A DNA stretch of 64,000 nt from Akebia trifoliata. Its lineage: Eukaryota; Streptophyta; Magnoliopsida; Ranunculales; Lardizabalaceae. Location of the stretch: NCBI GenBank assembly GCA_017979445.1, contig CM030718.1:27647021-27711020 (forward strand). Direction: 5' to 3'. Numbering within the stretch: position 1 is the stretch's first letter; the number at the start of each line of letters is the position of its first letter. The notes below the pieces were generated by a model that was not told the DNA's origin, made no database searches, and saw only the letters and a program-made list of their open reading frames with translations. Below, piece by piece: positions 11,623-23,529 of this stretch. The position numbers and the translations under genes are program-made.

Positions 11623-11821
11623 GAATTGTGATAATCTGACTACCCTACGTGGCAAACTTCGTAGATATGTACTCCCTGAGATACATGGTTGCACTTCCCC
11701 AGAAAAAGTGTATCTCGTGGGAACCGTATATCTCGAGGAGTGTAGATCTACGATTTTCAAACTTGTCACTTCAAGTAGTCGAATGAGTATGCCACGTGGG
11801 GTAGTCAAATTATCACAACTC
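11623..11821. mobile_element. MITE, family A (199 bp)
   Basis: Ends GAATTGTGATAATCTGACTA and TAGTCAAATTATCACAACTC are inverted. The inside is a second palindrome: CCCTGAGATAC, then GTATCTCGTGG, then TATATCTCGAGG, followed by GATCTACGATTTTCAAACTT. The flanks are T-rich and match at about 8 of 9 positions if one base is shifted. Confidence 0.68.
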
Positions 11822-11879
11822 TTTTTTTTATTGATTAGCTTCTTAGCATTCTTTTTTAACGATGGAGTGTCTTAACTTA

Positions 11880-11985
11880 CGTCTAGCTAGAGCCAAGGCA
11901 TATGGGTCTCTCCTCGGGGCACGTGCAATGCTAGCACACCACACGTACCAGGTAAGTGAGGATGCACCTGTCAATGCTCTCTAAT
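11880..11985 (-). mobile_element. SINE fragment (same family as the 61601-61866 copy)
   Basis: Reads as the reverse complement of the SINE body: GGGGCACGTGCAATGC, then CACCACACGTACCAGG, then TAAGTGAGG. It is only part of the element and diverged; neither the promoter end nor the tail is visible. Confidence 0.5.
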
Positions 11986-12742
11986 GGTTAAAACACTATT
12001 AGATTCTTTTAGTGAATCTATTAGGTTCATAGACCCCTCTTTCTTATATGGATTTTATAATTTACATATTTGTCTTATACAAGAATAGTAATTATACAAA
12101 AATTGGTAACTAGTGTATAGGATTAGAAACTCCAAGATTATTGGATCCTATTAAGAGATCTTACAGCACCATCACATGTGGCCCGACGAAATACTACTCA
12201 TACTAAGTATACTTCCAAGCATTTCTCATTTGAAGGATCCATCAATTACATGAGCCCGTATACATTGAATGGCATCCCCAATTTACAAAACTATTCTTAC
12301 TAGACTTGATATGGTATACAGTGGAGATCCAATCATGAGCATTGTGAAAAAAAATTCTGCCAGCAAAAAATCTCTTGGAAACTTATACTAATCCCTACGA
12401 TATTTGTATTTCTCTTACCATCTCAATTTGTTGTTTGTTGTAGACGAAGCCTCCACTGTTGTTAGAGGCTAGAAAAGTCATTTTGTTCTTGCCCAAAATT
12501 TTCCAAAATGATATAAATTTCAATTCAAAAGGATATTTTAAAAGTAATTTTGTTAGAAAGTTATTGTTGAGATTTTTCTATAGTTTCTATGTTAAATAGT
12601 TTTATTTCAATATAAAATTATAATTTCAAAATTAGATTTATACATATCCTGAAAGTACATATCTCAATAATACACATTCCTATGATAAAAATCCAATCAT
12701 TGAATTTATTTTTGTTTTAAGGGTAGAGATCATAAAGGAAAA

Positions 12743-12912
12743 AAACTAACGATAATCTTACACCCTTTTTTTTTTTTCAAACACCCTCTTACGCTCCTTA
12801 AAAATGGCAGTTACAGAATCATAAATATTTTTCTTATATATCCCGAAGCAAAGGATCTACGATTTTACAATGGGTGCATCTGAAAAAAAAGAACATCCAA
12901 TTATCACGACTC
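12743..12912. mobile_element. MITE, family A (diverged)
   Basis: The right end ATTATCACGACTC is typical. The left end CTAACGATAATC is its weak inverse. Flanks AAAGGAAAA and AAAAGGAAA are similar but low in complexity. The core TATATCCCGAAG is at 12837-12847, followed by GGATCTACGATTTTAC. Confidence 0.5.
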
Positions 12913-13151
12913 AAAAGGAAAATGTTTAGGAATTTAACTACTTTACTTTTGTGATGATGGTAGTTGTAAAAACTGAAATTTCTCTTTCTTTTATCTATTA
13001 AATTTTTTATTACTCAATAATTCAGAAAATCAATATTAAAAAAATGCAAATCATTGCCAACTCTTTAAGCAACATGTGCCTCGTACTTAATTTCTTTCCC
13101 CATAGATGATCTCACTGTTGAATGGTCAAAGTTCATTAAAATCTTTTTAAA

Positions 13152-13157
13152 GAGACA
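13152..13157 (-). promoter_or_regulatory. Possible auxin response element before the SAUR gene
   Basis: GAGACA on the plus strand is TGTCTC on the minus strand, the core bound by ARF factors. It lies about 200 bases before the SAUR start. A six-base site is easily found by chance, so this is only a candidate. Confidence 0.25.
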
Positions 13158-13304
13158 AAACAAACCATACTAACCATAGATTCTCATTTATCTAGTCAAA
13201 ATAAGGTTATTTAGATAGAAACCCCTCAACCCTCATTACAAATCCCCCACACCATAATCATCTCTTCCTTGCCAATACCCATGAACCCAGCTTCTTCTCC
13301 TCCA

Positions 13305-13316
13305 TATATATATATA
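13305..13316 (+). promoter_or_regulatory. TATA box of the SAUR gene
   Basis: A TATATATATATA tract sits about 45-54 bases before the ATG at 13359. This implies a very short leader and argues against starting translation at the upstream in-frame ATG at 13269. Confidence 0.5.
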
Positions 13317-13358
13317 ATGATCCTCACTGGTCTTGAAACAAAATTCTCAAAAAATAAT

Positions 13359-13718
13359 ATGGAGTTAGTTAAGAATCTAGTTAAGAAGGTGAAGGTCATT
13401 GCCCGATGTCGTCGCAAATCACCGCATTGTCAATATCTGCTTAGTGATTATGAAGATAACCAATCGCTGAAAACCCCAAATGGGTTTTTGGCGGTCTATG
13501 TTGGAGAAGAGCGAGAAAGGTTCGTTGTGCCGACAAGCTCACTTTCTCATCCACTCTTCAAGATGATCTTGGAGAAGGCCTACGATGAGTTTGGATTCGA
13601 ACAAAGAAATGGGTTGGTGGTTCCATGTACTGTGTCTACTTTCCAAGATGTTTTAACTGTTGTGGAATGCTGTCATGGGCAGTTTGATCTTGAGAGGTTG
13701 GTTGAGGAGTTTATTTAG
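13359..13718 (+). CDS. SAUR family auxin-responsive protein
   Basis: Small Auxin Up RNA proteins promote cell expansion, chiefly by inhibiting PP2C.D phosphatases and so keeping plasma-membrane proton pumps active. This intronless frame gives 119 residues, normal for the family. The N-terminus is basic (MELVKNLVKKVKVIARCRRK), and the SAUR domain follows: TPNGFLAVYVGEERERFVVP, then LSHPLFKMILEKAYDEFGFE, then GLVVPC and a C-terminal FQDVLTVVE. The start at 13359 was chosen because MELVKNL begins the usual basic leader and the TATA tract lies between the earlier in-frame ATG at 13269 and this one. SAUR family membership is clear; the exact orthologue is not. Confidence 0.92.
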   Translation: MELVKNLVKKVKVIARCRRKSPHCQYLLSDYEDNQSLKTPNGFLAVYVGEERERFVVPTSSLSHPLFKMILEKAYDEFGFEQRNGLVVPCTVSTFQDVLTVVECCHGQFDLERLVEEFI

Positions 13719-14714
13719 TTGGTAAAGAAGAGACAGTTTTGATCTTATTTTTAAGTCATCTTGTATAGTAATTTCTGTTCTTGAGTTTATGATACCATTA
13801 ATTAAAATTAGTTGCCTTAGAAAATGTCTAGATATTTACTTCAATTCCACCAAATGTTTTGGTTGATTTCATGCATGTAAATATATTATAATAAAAAAAA
13901 GTTTAAATCGATTCACGATATGTCAAATATTGGCTATGATCACATGGGTTTGTTTCTATTTCATGTTATTCAGGTTGATAAGATGGTATTGAATCTGTGA
14001 CCTGATTTCAAGTTTTAATCTTTCAAAAGGGAGGAGTTCGCTTTGAGAGTCTCTAATGGTGTCTGATAGAGAGGAGGGAGAGCTAAGCATGTGCTATGAA
14101 CCCGATTTACTGTCCCGTTGGGCAGACCTGACTCCCATTTTGCTGCACTTTTTATGAAATTTTGATTTAAATTTAGTAAATCAATCAGCAACTCATGAAG
14201 CCAAGAACAAGTCAATTTCTCCAACGGGCAGGCATGACACCTTGAGTTGCTTGATCTAACCTTGATCGTGTCCTTGTTTTCTAGAGTGACTAAATCCAAC
14301 TATGAAATAAGAGTGTAATTAATAGGTACCCGATTTGTTGGAATTTAGAGGGTAGAATTTTGAAAATTCTTTAATATTCAATTAGTTTTAATCATATGGT
14401 AAATTAATCTATTAACCATAGGGTAATTCAATCCCATAATTGCTTTATGCTTTATGTTTTTTATTTTATTGTTTTAAGTTTAGTTGATAGTGTTGTTTTT
14501 GCCTGGAGTAATTTTAGTCTCATATCAATTAGGAGAAGAATTGATTTGTAATTCTTAAATGATTGTGCTTCTAATAGCTTTAAAGTGGATAGAAATGTTT
14601 TCAGAATCAGCACATTCGAATAAGTTTGTAACTGTTTTAAACAGTCACTTTCTCTTTATTTATATCTAATGCTTAATCGATTTAAAATACACTTGATTTC
14701 TCTACTACATCTTT

Positions 14715-15050
14715 ATTCTTCGTTGTGAGAGCATACAACACTGTCGAGTTCGAAGTTACGTTTCAATTTAAAGTACCCTTTTGGATACGTGGGTTGTTGT
14801 ATCTTGCAGAACAATGCCTACAGACTGTGATATCTAACAGGGACAAATTTCGTTTGAGGATAGTGCTTTGTGCACGTCTCAATTCTTCTTTATGAGAGCA
14901 CACAACATCGTCGAGTTCGAAGTTACGTTTTAATTTAGAGTACCCTTTTGGATACGTGGGTTGTTGTATCTTACAGAACAAATGCCTACAGTCTGTGATA
15001 CCATAACAGGGACGAATTTCGTTTGAGGATAGTGCTTTGTGCACGTTTCA
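14715..15050. repeat. Two tandem copies of a 167-bp unit
   Basis: The block starting AGAGCATACAACACTGTCG and ending near GTGCTTTGTGCACGT is repeated with about 10 percent difference at an offset of 167 bases. CGAGTTCGAAGTTACG ends at 14760 and again at 14927. Both copies contain GGATACGTGGGTTGTTG. Origin unknown; it could be a remnant of LTR sequence. No coding frame with family similarity. Confidence 0.7.
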
Positions 15051-15059
15051 ACCAAAATT

Positions 15060-16480
15060 TTTTTTAGGTAATAATTTTCTATTACATTCAATCTGCAAAT
15101 CAAGATTTGTTCAAACTTCTTCTCTCTCTATTCATAAGAAATCAATACTCAATAATAACAGTTAAACTAACTAATCAAAGCTCACTAAATCATAGGCATA
15201 ATTGAAAAGTTAAAGTACCATAAGTCTATAAATATCAAAGTTTCTCTTATTTGGGGGATTCCTAAATCACTTTCTCTCAAAAAATAAAAACATTTTCTAA
15301 AGAAGAAGAAGCTCTCAAACTCTTTCTCTAAAGACGAATAAAGATTTTTTAAGAAAAACTCGGACTCCAAGTCAGGAGAATATCAAGCTTAAAAGCTCTT
15401 ATCCGAAAATCAAGAAATCATTCTCAATCGATAAAATACAAAGTTCGAAGAGAATAAAAATCCACATAAAACCACTATAGAAGATCAAATAATTTAAATA
15501 ATTAGCCGATTAAGTATGAAGTCAAAATGAAGAAAGTACTACATCACTATTTTCATTGTATTTGACTGTTAATCAAAGGAAAGCATCAATTAGTAAAGTG
15601 TATAGCATTTTCATCATCAAAATCAATAAAATCATTTTGCAATTTAATTTTTTGCATCTCGAGATAGATCGTGAAATTTGTTGTTGAAATTTTCAATTGT
15701 TATACTTTAAGGGCCTGTATGGATACATAAGCCATAAGTACTTAAAACATAAGTACTATCAGAAGTATTTTTGAAGTATTGCCTAAAGTAGCTGGATACG
15801 TATTGTACATTTGGATGTAGCTTCTAAGAATTATTGTCAAAAGTACTTCTGACAAAATTTTGTGCTTGAGAACTATTCTAGATTCTATTAATATGACCAT
15901 AATGCCCTTATATGTAATAATTACTATTTTTAACATTATAACTCAACAACTTATGCTCCAAAAAAGTAACAGTTACTGTTTTTATTTAATAAAAACATTA
16001 TAACATCATTTTAAACTAAAAATGTACATTTAAAGAAAAATTTGACAGAACCTACCCTAAATATTGGACATATGAAAAATAAAACTTATATAAAAATATG
16101 ACAATTATCATATGATAAAACATGTATATCCCCATAATTCCTTTCTAATCATGAGAAGACGAATATTGTAGGATCAGATGAAAAAATAATTCACATCTAA
16201 TTTGATTTGAATGACATTAATTGGTTTAGTCACTGTTTAATTATATGCTACCACCACACACAATAAAGGTAACACAACTAACAATGGCTTGTCATCTTCC
16301 CAAACATCTAAACCAATAGCAAATGGTATGTCAACATCAAGAGAGGAAAAAAAAAATAGAAATAATTTGGATCTCCATAGTATATATCACTAGATGTGTG
16401 GAAATATGACACATTGAAAATGCCCATTACACAATCAAATGTTTATAAGTAGCGTTTCAATGTCTACCCACACATCATCA
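15060..16480. other. Intergenic stretch, no gene recognised
   Basis: AT-rich. At 15711 there is GGGCCTGTATGGATA preceded by TTAA, which resembles a Harbinger-type end, but I find no matching opposite end, so no element is called. Confidence 0.35.
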
Positions 16481-17407
16481 TGTTCTACACTAAATCACAA
16501 CCGTCGACAAGAATTCTCTTCATCTGATCAATCAACTCTTGCATCTGTTCCCTCGAATGTAGGGGCACGGGACAAACACAAGCGCAATCCAACTCTCCAT
16601 TCCTTATAGTGTCAAAAACAGCGATGGAAGGGCCCACGCCATGAATCGAAGAGCAGCCTACGTAGTCCTCCAATCCAAATTCAAGATGTGATGCACTTGA
16701 GTCATCTATTACTGGGTCTTCAAACACGACGATTAATGATGTTCTCAAGGACGACGATGGGGTCAAGCCGGGGTTTTCAATGGCTTTACACATGAGGAAG
16801 TTCAAGTCACCCATGTCTGAGAAATGCTTGTTGGAGTTTATGGCATTTGTGAAGGCCATATAGCATCTACTTGCTAGCTCCCATAGTTCTGTTCTTCCAT
16901 CTATGTCATGTGTGTTTAGGATGGCTGAGTGGTAAAATCCTGAACCAATTAGGTCTACGTTAGTCATTTTACTCCAATAATATTTGTGTGCCAATATAAC
17001 AATCTCGTAAGCGGTTGGGAGATTTATGACATGGCCCAGCCCATTAATAAACCCAATGGGCTTAGTCCACTAAAGATTGGGTGCCCAAAAAAGAAAGGGA
17101 CCCTGTAATGCAAAATCATAGATCAGAGGAAGAGGAGCTTACCAAGATTATGGCTATGAAGAGGTGGGTCCAGAGCCTCACGACAATCGACGAGGGTGGT
17201 GACTGCATACTTCTCCGATTGGTGATTGGGAAGGTGTTTAGACGAATATGCAGCGATTAAACCAGCGGCTGCTAAGGCCCCACACAGTTTAATCCCTCTT
17301 ACTTTGCATCCCTGCAATCCCACATAATAAGATCAGGAGTAGCTGATAAATACATTTCATTTGCGGACCAAAATACTGAAGATCAGTGTGATTGGTGATT
17401 TTTTTTT

Positions 17408-17600
17408 CTAGCCATTCGATTCATCTGGGCTTTGTCCAGTCCATAGACTATGATCTTGTCCAAGGACTAGTCTAGAGACACGTGCTAAGCCCACACATCA
17501 CATGCACCAGGTAAGTGAGGCTGTGCCCTCACGGGTGGCCCCCTAAGAAATTAATAATGCTCGTACTGGGTATTGAACTCACGACTTACAGAAATTAACT
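17408..17600 (-). mobile_element. SINE copy in the second intron-1 region of the condensation-domain gene
   Basis: This is the reverse complement of the SINE at 61601-61866. Read on the minus strand it has GTGAGTTCAATACCC (B-box region), GAGCATTATTAATTTCTTAG, GGACAAGATCATAGTCTATG and a short A tail. The A-box end is diverged or lost. It inserted in the 2.27-kb intron 1, on the same strand as the gene. Confidence 0.62.
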
Positions 17601-18653
17601 GTTTATCAGTCCGAAATTACCATATTGAATTTTTGTTATTTTATTTAATCTAAACCCGGCACGAGTCAAGTAACCCGCCGCCTCAAGACTCAAACAAACC
17701 CGGCCCAACCCGAAATCACTGATGAAATCAATTTTTTTTGATAAGTTGTCGGGGAATCTAAAACTTGGTTTGGGGACATGTCCTTGTCTGACGAAAAGGA
17801 CATTAAACTGCAATGATGTGATCTTTTTATTTTAGGAAATAAGTTAATGTAGACCGTCGATTTAGACTTTTCAAGTAGGAAAAATAACCATGGACTTTTC
17901 TGGGGACAACGAACCAATTAGATACTGAAAAAAGTGGGATAAATCTCAGACAGTCACTATCTTTCTTTGGACATTGTGATACCAAGTTGGAGAGTAAAAT
18001 TTTCCAAAATCATTGACAGGTATAGGCCATGGCCATAAAATTTCCACGTGGCAATTTAGACAAGATTTTCAGTTTCGCTCTTAGAAATAAATGAGATTGA
18101 TTTTTTTTTGACAAAAACTAAAAGAAGATTAAATATTTTAAAATTTATAAAAAATTATTAAAAACGAATTAAGTCACTAGGTAGTCCAACGTTTTAATAA
18201 CTTGCTTGCTTGACTATCCAACATTTTAAATAAAGACTAAATTGTCGAGACGTTAAAGTAAGTTATGTAGACGTCTAGACAGTCCAATGCTTTAATCATT
18301 CAGGATGGTTATTTTTTATAAAGAAATGTATTTTAACACATTAAACGTTGAAAAGTCCAATAAATTATTAAAACACTAAACTCTCAAGTATCCAACAATA
18401 TAATTTATTTTTTAGTTATTTAAAAATAAAAATAATTCTTCTTTAAGCATATTAATTTTCTAATTCCTTCACATGACATAGTCAAAATACTCTCCTAATG
18501 TGGCATGTGTTAGAATCATATATCTTTTTCCTCGAGATACACAATAATGTATATTTATTGGAACAGGTATCCTGAATTATAAAATTTATGGTTCTATCAT
18601 ATGTCGTGAGAGAATCAGATTATCAAACTTTTTTAAAATATTAAAATATTTAA

Positions 18654-18887
18654 GAATCGTGATAATTTGAATACCTCACATAACAAAATCAATCGATTAC
18701 CTGACATGACAAGTTTGAAAATCATAGATCTACACTCTCGAGAAACATGATTACACTTCCCCATAAAAAGTGTATCTTGAGGGAATTATGTAGTCCAAGG
18801 AATACAGATCTACGATTTTCAAACTTATCACATCACATAAGATAATCGTTTGAGTATGCCAAGTGGGATAGTCGATTATCACGGTTC
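18654..18887. mobile_element. MITE, family A, with perfect 9-bp target duplication, inside an intron
   Basis: Ends GAATCGTGATAATTTG and CGATTATCACGGTTC are inverted. AATATTTAA flanks both sides (18645-18653 and 18888-18896), a perfect 9-bp duplication that places the family with Mutator-like elements. The inside repeats GATCTACACTCTCGAG and GTATCTTGAGG. A less complete relative with CCTCGAGATAC at 18530-18540 lies just to the left. Confidence 0.75.
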
Positions 18888-19433
18888 AATATTTAATCCT
18901 CTTTTAGTAATACCACACTTTTTATATATCATTGAGCGATGTTAGTAATACCACACTTTTTATGTATCATTGAGCGATGTTGTCAATTATTGAAAAATTG
19001 TAACCCAATAACTGGAAATCAATGAAAAGTTACGTTGGTTCATGAATCAATGAAGTGGGCCAAACGCACGTGTTTGTCGGACCGAAATAGTTGGTCACGT
19101 GTGTTATGCGGTTGCGACGTAACGTCAGCCACCGAAAAGAAAAGAAAAGGGTTATTTGGATATACCCCTCTATGGTTTGATGAATATCCGAAATACCCAT
19201 CTTTTTAAACTTATAACAAACCCCTTGACTGTGGGCTTCTATCACAGATAGAAAGTAACTAAAATGACCTAAAATCCCCTTATACCAAAGGTTTTCTTGA
19301 GAATTGACTGATGACTGCGATCAAGGGGTATGTCATTGGTTTAAAAACGCTGGGTCTCTCAAATATTCCTCAAAATCATGGGGGGTATTCTTAATTTTAC
19401 CTATAAAAAAAATGAGGAAAAAACAATTAATTA

Positions 19434-19565
19434 TGAGAGATTCTATTAACACACCAACTTTTACTTGTAACACACGATCTATATATATATATATAAACCC
19501 AATCTTAATTTAACAGAGGGAATAGTGTGTTATAAGTAAAATTTTGTGTGCCAATAGAATCTCTC
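19434..19565. mobile_element. Short hairpin MITE (132 bp) next to the exon 1 splice donor
   Basis: GAGAGATTCTATTAACACACC and its inverse ending GAATCTCTC form almost the whole element; the arms meet around a TA-rich centre. It is flanked by AATTAATT-like sequence on both sides. Its right end is about 14 bases from the splice donor of exon 1 of the minus-strand condensation-domain gene. Similar half-elements occur near 39900 and 53230. Confidence 0.68.
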
Positions 19566-20399
19566 AATTAATTTACTTACAGCAAGAAGTCGATCGGTCT
19601 CATTGGGGTTCATCTTCAACCTCACCACGACAGTCGATCGAGGCGACACAATGTCCTTAAATTCCAAATTTGCGAATCTCAATGAATTTAAAGAATAGCC
19701 AAGCAAATCCACGCCACGAGCCCAAAATGGCTTATCAGCTTTCCCACTCGGAATAAGATCCTCGATTCCCAAATTAACCTCTTCTTCTTTCACTAATTCC
19801 AAATTTACCCCTCCTTCCCCTGTCCCCCTCTCACCAGTTGAACCTACCAATTCCTTTAGCAAGTCACCGCAGACGTTCTGTCGCAGACTGATGTGTGAAG
19901 CCGAAGCACTAAAACCCACATCGATTCCTCTAGATCGTAAACTGTAGCGTAGATCATATCTGTACCGTTGGATGACGAATCTTCGGGTTTGGACCATGGA
20001 TTTTGGTTCAGTTCGTATTCGAGGATTCGATGAAATGGAGAGATTGAATTGTTTTGAGAGGTGGTTAGGGTTTGGAGGAGATGAGAAGTTGAGGAAAGAT
20101 CGAAGGATTTGATTTGAAGATGAGGAGTGCGGGGAATTGTGAAGGCGAAGGGGTAAGTAGTGGTGGTGGTGGTGTTATTGTAGGTGAGCTTGGAACGAAG
20201 GATTGGATGGGAATTTTGGACTCTGTGGAGGGCATTTTGGAGAAATGCGGTGTCTGGGGGTTTGGAGAGGAGGAGAGCGAGTACAGTTATGCCAGTGCCG
20301 CCAGGCACGGCTTGACACCAGCTGTACTCGGTGCGACCAGTGGGTCGACTCTTTGAGTCGAGTTCTTCTAGTTGGAGCCTTTGATCAGCCATGAGAGAG

Positions 20400-21510
20400 T
20401 GTCTGTCTGCGTGTATTTGATTGTCTTCTTTTCTTCTTTTTTTGACTTGTTCATTAGGTTTATGGAAGATAGGATAATAAGGATTTATTTTTGGCGCAGC
20501 CCTGTAGGTTTCCTCAAACTGCTGACAAACCCCTTGATCTTGGTCTTATGAGAGAGACTATCTTGTTAGGAGAATTACATAAAATCATCTGCTTGTGCCC
20601 TTTGCTTTGTCTAATCACAAAATAGATATCTGAATGGAGGTGATCCATCTTTAAAATTCAAACTTTAGAAGCATTATTTATATTTGTTTTATTTTAGATT
20701 TCAAACTTCAAAATCAAAAGTCATAAATTTTGAAGCAGTGACGAGAGATGATGGATGAAAATTTTGAAATCTAATTTCTAATTTTCAAAATTGAAATATT
20801 TTTAAAATTTAGACTTTCAGCCTTCATCAATGTTACCAAATATAGTCTTAGGAAAGATTTTAAGTCTTACTTAAGGGTCGTTTTACTCAAAAGAATTACT
20901 ACATTATCAATCTAACATCACAACTCTCCAAATTTTATAAAAAAAACTTAAATAAAAAATAAATAAATTCAAAAAACAATTTTATTTAGGCTGATTCAAG
21001 GTTTTGAAAATGGTCGACTATTGAATTTTCACCTAACTCCAAATTTTAAAATTAAAATTCAACAGTAAAACATAAGATTATTTGAATTTTTTTTAAAGTT
21101 CATTGAATTTTGTCTTCTACAACACTAAAGCATTAGATTATGTTTTTTTTTTTAATGTAACAAGCTAAGCCCAAGGATCGATATTTAGAGTGAAATCCTT
21201 AGTAACTTAGTAAGGTTAGTTGAACTCTTAAGAAAAGTACCAAGTGGTGCTTGATTTTCTATTTATTGAAATCGCGATAAAATTTTGTTTACAACCCTAC
21301 CTTTATAAATGTTGTAAAACTTTGCTATCAAAAAAATCACAAAATTTAAAGTGTATAACTTTGCAAATTTATAACATTTTGAGAGAGAAAGTGATAATGC
21401 ATTCGATCATCCAAGACTAAAATGTTCTCAAAGAAATTTATCACAAATCCCAAGGATTTGACTCAATGAAAATTCTACCATAAAAAAGGTTTTGTTGTAA
21501 ATTGGTAGTT
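20400..21510. other. Upstream region of the condensation-domain gene, nothing recognised
   Basis: AT-rich sequence. No TATA box stands out close to the minus-strand start and no repeat ends are seen. Confidence 0.35.
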
Positions 21511-22559
21511 ATTATAGACATGGTTTTAAAACCCGTTTTGACATTTTGTCTTGTCTATGAATGAGACTAAGGGGCTGTTCGTTTCAGCTTCAGAAGCTGG
21601 CTCCGTCGGCTTTTTTGACTTTTAAGCCGAAAAAGCGGGATGAGCACCGTTCGTTTAGGCTTTTTTAACTCCTACTAATATTAAAAAAAGCCGAAATACA
21701 GCTCTTATCAAGAGTCGTCAACGAGGGGCTTTTCTATTTTGCTTCTGCGCAAAGCCGTTCCCGAAAAACGGTTCAGGTGTAATGACCAAAATAACCTTCA
21801 ACTTTTCTTGAATTTTCAACGAAAGTACAGACCTAAAACACTTCGTTCGATCGATTTTCAGCACAGACGAGAGCACAGACGGCGTCACTCTCGTTGTAGC
21901 TCCCAACTCCTCTCTCGAATCCTTTTTTCTTTCCCAAAATTACTCATCAACTCCGCCAACTCCTCTCTGTAGTCTCTTCTTCTTCCCCAAGATCATCGTC
22001 TGCTCGACTTCAACCGAAAACTCATTGCAAGAGACAATCTTTTTTCTTCCATCTCTCTCAAGCTAATCTTTTACTCACACAACGTCTCTCCCACTCTCTA
22101 CAAGCTTTCAAAATATATTTGTGCCATTAGGGTTTCTCAAATCGAACAAAGGTGAGTTTCTTTCATCTCACTTTCAAGTTTCCAATTTTTTTAAAAATCT
22201 GATTTAAGTTCTGTTATAGGGATTTTTTAAATAATTTTGATGTTGATTTTTGGGTGTTTTTCATTGATTATATTTTTAAGAGTTTTTTTCTGATTTTTTT
22301 GAGATATATGTGTTATGTTAATGGGTATCCACCTTGGTTTTGGATTCATTTTTATTGGAATCGATTACAATGTAATCTCTTGGAATGGAGTTGATCGAGA
22401 AATTGATAAGAACGAACACTTATCATTTTCAATCTCAAAGTTCCATCTCATTGAACCTAGATTTTCTTATTTGGTTTTTTTTTTTTTTTCTTTTTGTTAG
22501 GACTTCTTTGAATTAGTTCATCCATGTCCCTTTCTTCTGAATTATTTTGTTAGGACTTC

Positions 22560-22920
22560 TTATATAAATGTTCTGTTTTTTAGAATGCTGAAATGTGAGG
22601 TATTGATCACATTTCAGATATGATCGATGAACAGTTCGATTTTGGCCTAATTCAAAAAGCTTAACAAATGGTCAGTTTGGTTTTTTTAATTTTTTAGGAC
22701 CCTCTGACTCCATATAAATGTTCTATATTTTAGAATGCTGAAATGTGAGGTACTGATCACATTTCAGATATGATCAGTACCTCACTGTCCATGAAGCCTA
22801 TGATGAAGAATGCTGAAATATTTTCCTTTTTAGAATGCTGAAATGGAATGATCTCATTGTCCATGAAGCCTATGATGAAGAATGCTGAAATGTTTTGTTT
22901 TTTAGATATGATCAGTAGCT
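22560..22920. repeat. Cluster of short direct and inverted repeats
   Basis: TTTTAGAATGCTGAAATGTGAGG occurs at about 22580 and 22731. GAAGCCTATGATGAAGAATG occurs twice (about 22793 and 22866). GAGGTACTGATCACA with its inverse TGATCAGTACCTC makes a hairpin near 22748-22785. It lies inside the Harbinger-type element. Confidence 0.6.
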
Positions 22921-23529
22921 CTTTATGTTGATGTGCACCATTTATTACTTAACCATAAAACAGAGTATAATTTCTAACAGTCTAGCAATATAAACTAGTA
23001 GTTATCTTATGATGATCAGTGTTTTGAAAGGTGTGAGGTTTATGCCCTGAAGCATAAGGAAGAAACATAAAAACGGTTGAGGTGTGTGCCAAGGTGTATG
23101 TCTCTGTGCTATGGGTCTAAGTCCTTTTATTTTAAAAGATATATATTAATTGTATTTTCTATTTTTTTCCCTTCTTTTTGTTCTTTATTTTATTTCTTCT
23201 CTTTTTGTATCTCTTTAGTGTTGCTGGCATGCAACATAATTGGAACATTTAAAAATAAATTTGAATATTAACTAGCAATATATGTAAAGAAAATTGTTGC
23301 CCCATAAATAAAATTTTGTAGTATTCAGTTATATTTTTAATAAATGTGAAATAGTTATTTATTGCAAAGCTTGCAATTATTCAAATAGAAATATTTCTTG
23401 CTTGTTTATTTATAAATAAAAATATTATATTTATTAATAATATTAAAACTTAGAACTCACATTTATCAAAGGAAGACAAATTTGAGACGAGGCTTTGATT
23501 GCGAATGAATGTATGAACCTAAGCATTAG

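Larger units (their letters stand above)
16485..20392 (-). pseudogene. Condensation-domain (CAT-like acyltransferase fold) protein gene, three exons, one-base frameshift in exon 1
   Basis: Exons on the minus strand: 20392-19581, 17311-17143 and 16939-16485, with GT-AG introns of 2269 and 203 bases. Residues about 25-70 (WCQAVPGGTG, LQNALHRVQNSHPILRSKL) resemble the N-terminal half of condensation and PapA-like acyltransferase domains. Residues 164-173 read LRLHTSVCDR, placed like the HHxxxDG active-site motif but with Thr and Arg variants. Exon 3 (FYHSAILNTHDIDG, NPGLTPSSSLRTSLIVVFED, LEDYVGCSSIHGVGPS) is the C-terminal half. Just after SAVT (near 19856) the frame breaks. The sequence ACTTGCTAAAG needs one extra base to read TLLKELVG; with it, exon phases are all consistent and the product is about 478 residues. 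This is either a real one-base deletion making a null allele or a sequence error. Substrate unknown. Confidence 0.75.

Noticed and set aside
13269..13358. Upstream in-frame start for the SAUR gene
   Set aside because: It would place the TATA tract inside the coding sequence and add 30 residues not seen in the family.
15711..16060. Harbinger-type MITE starting GGGCCTGTATGGATA
   Set aside because: No inverted partner end or second target copy was found.
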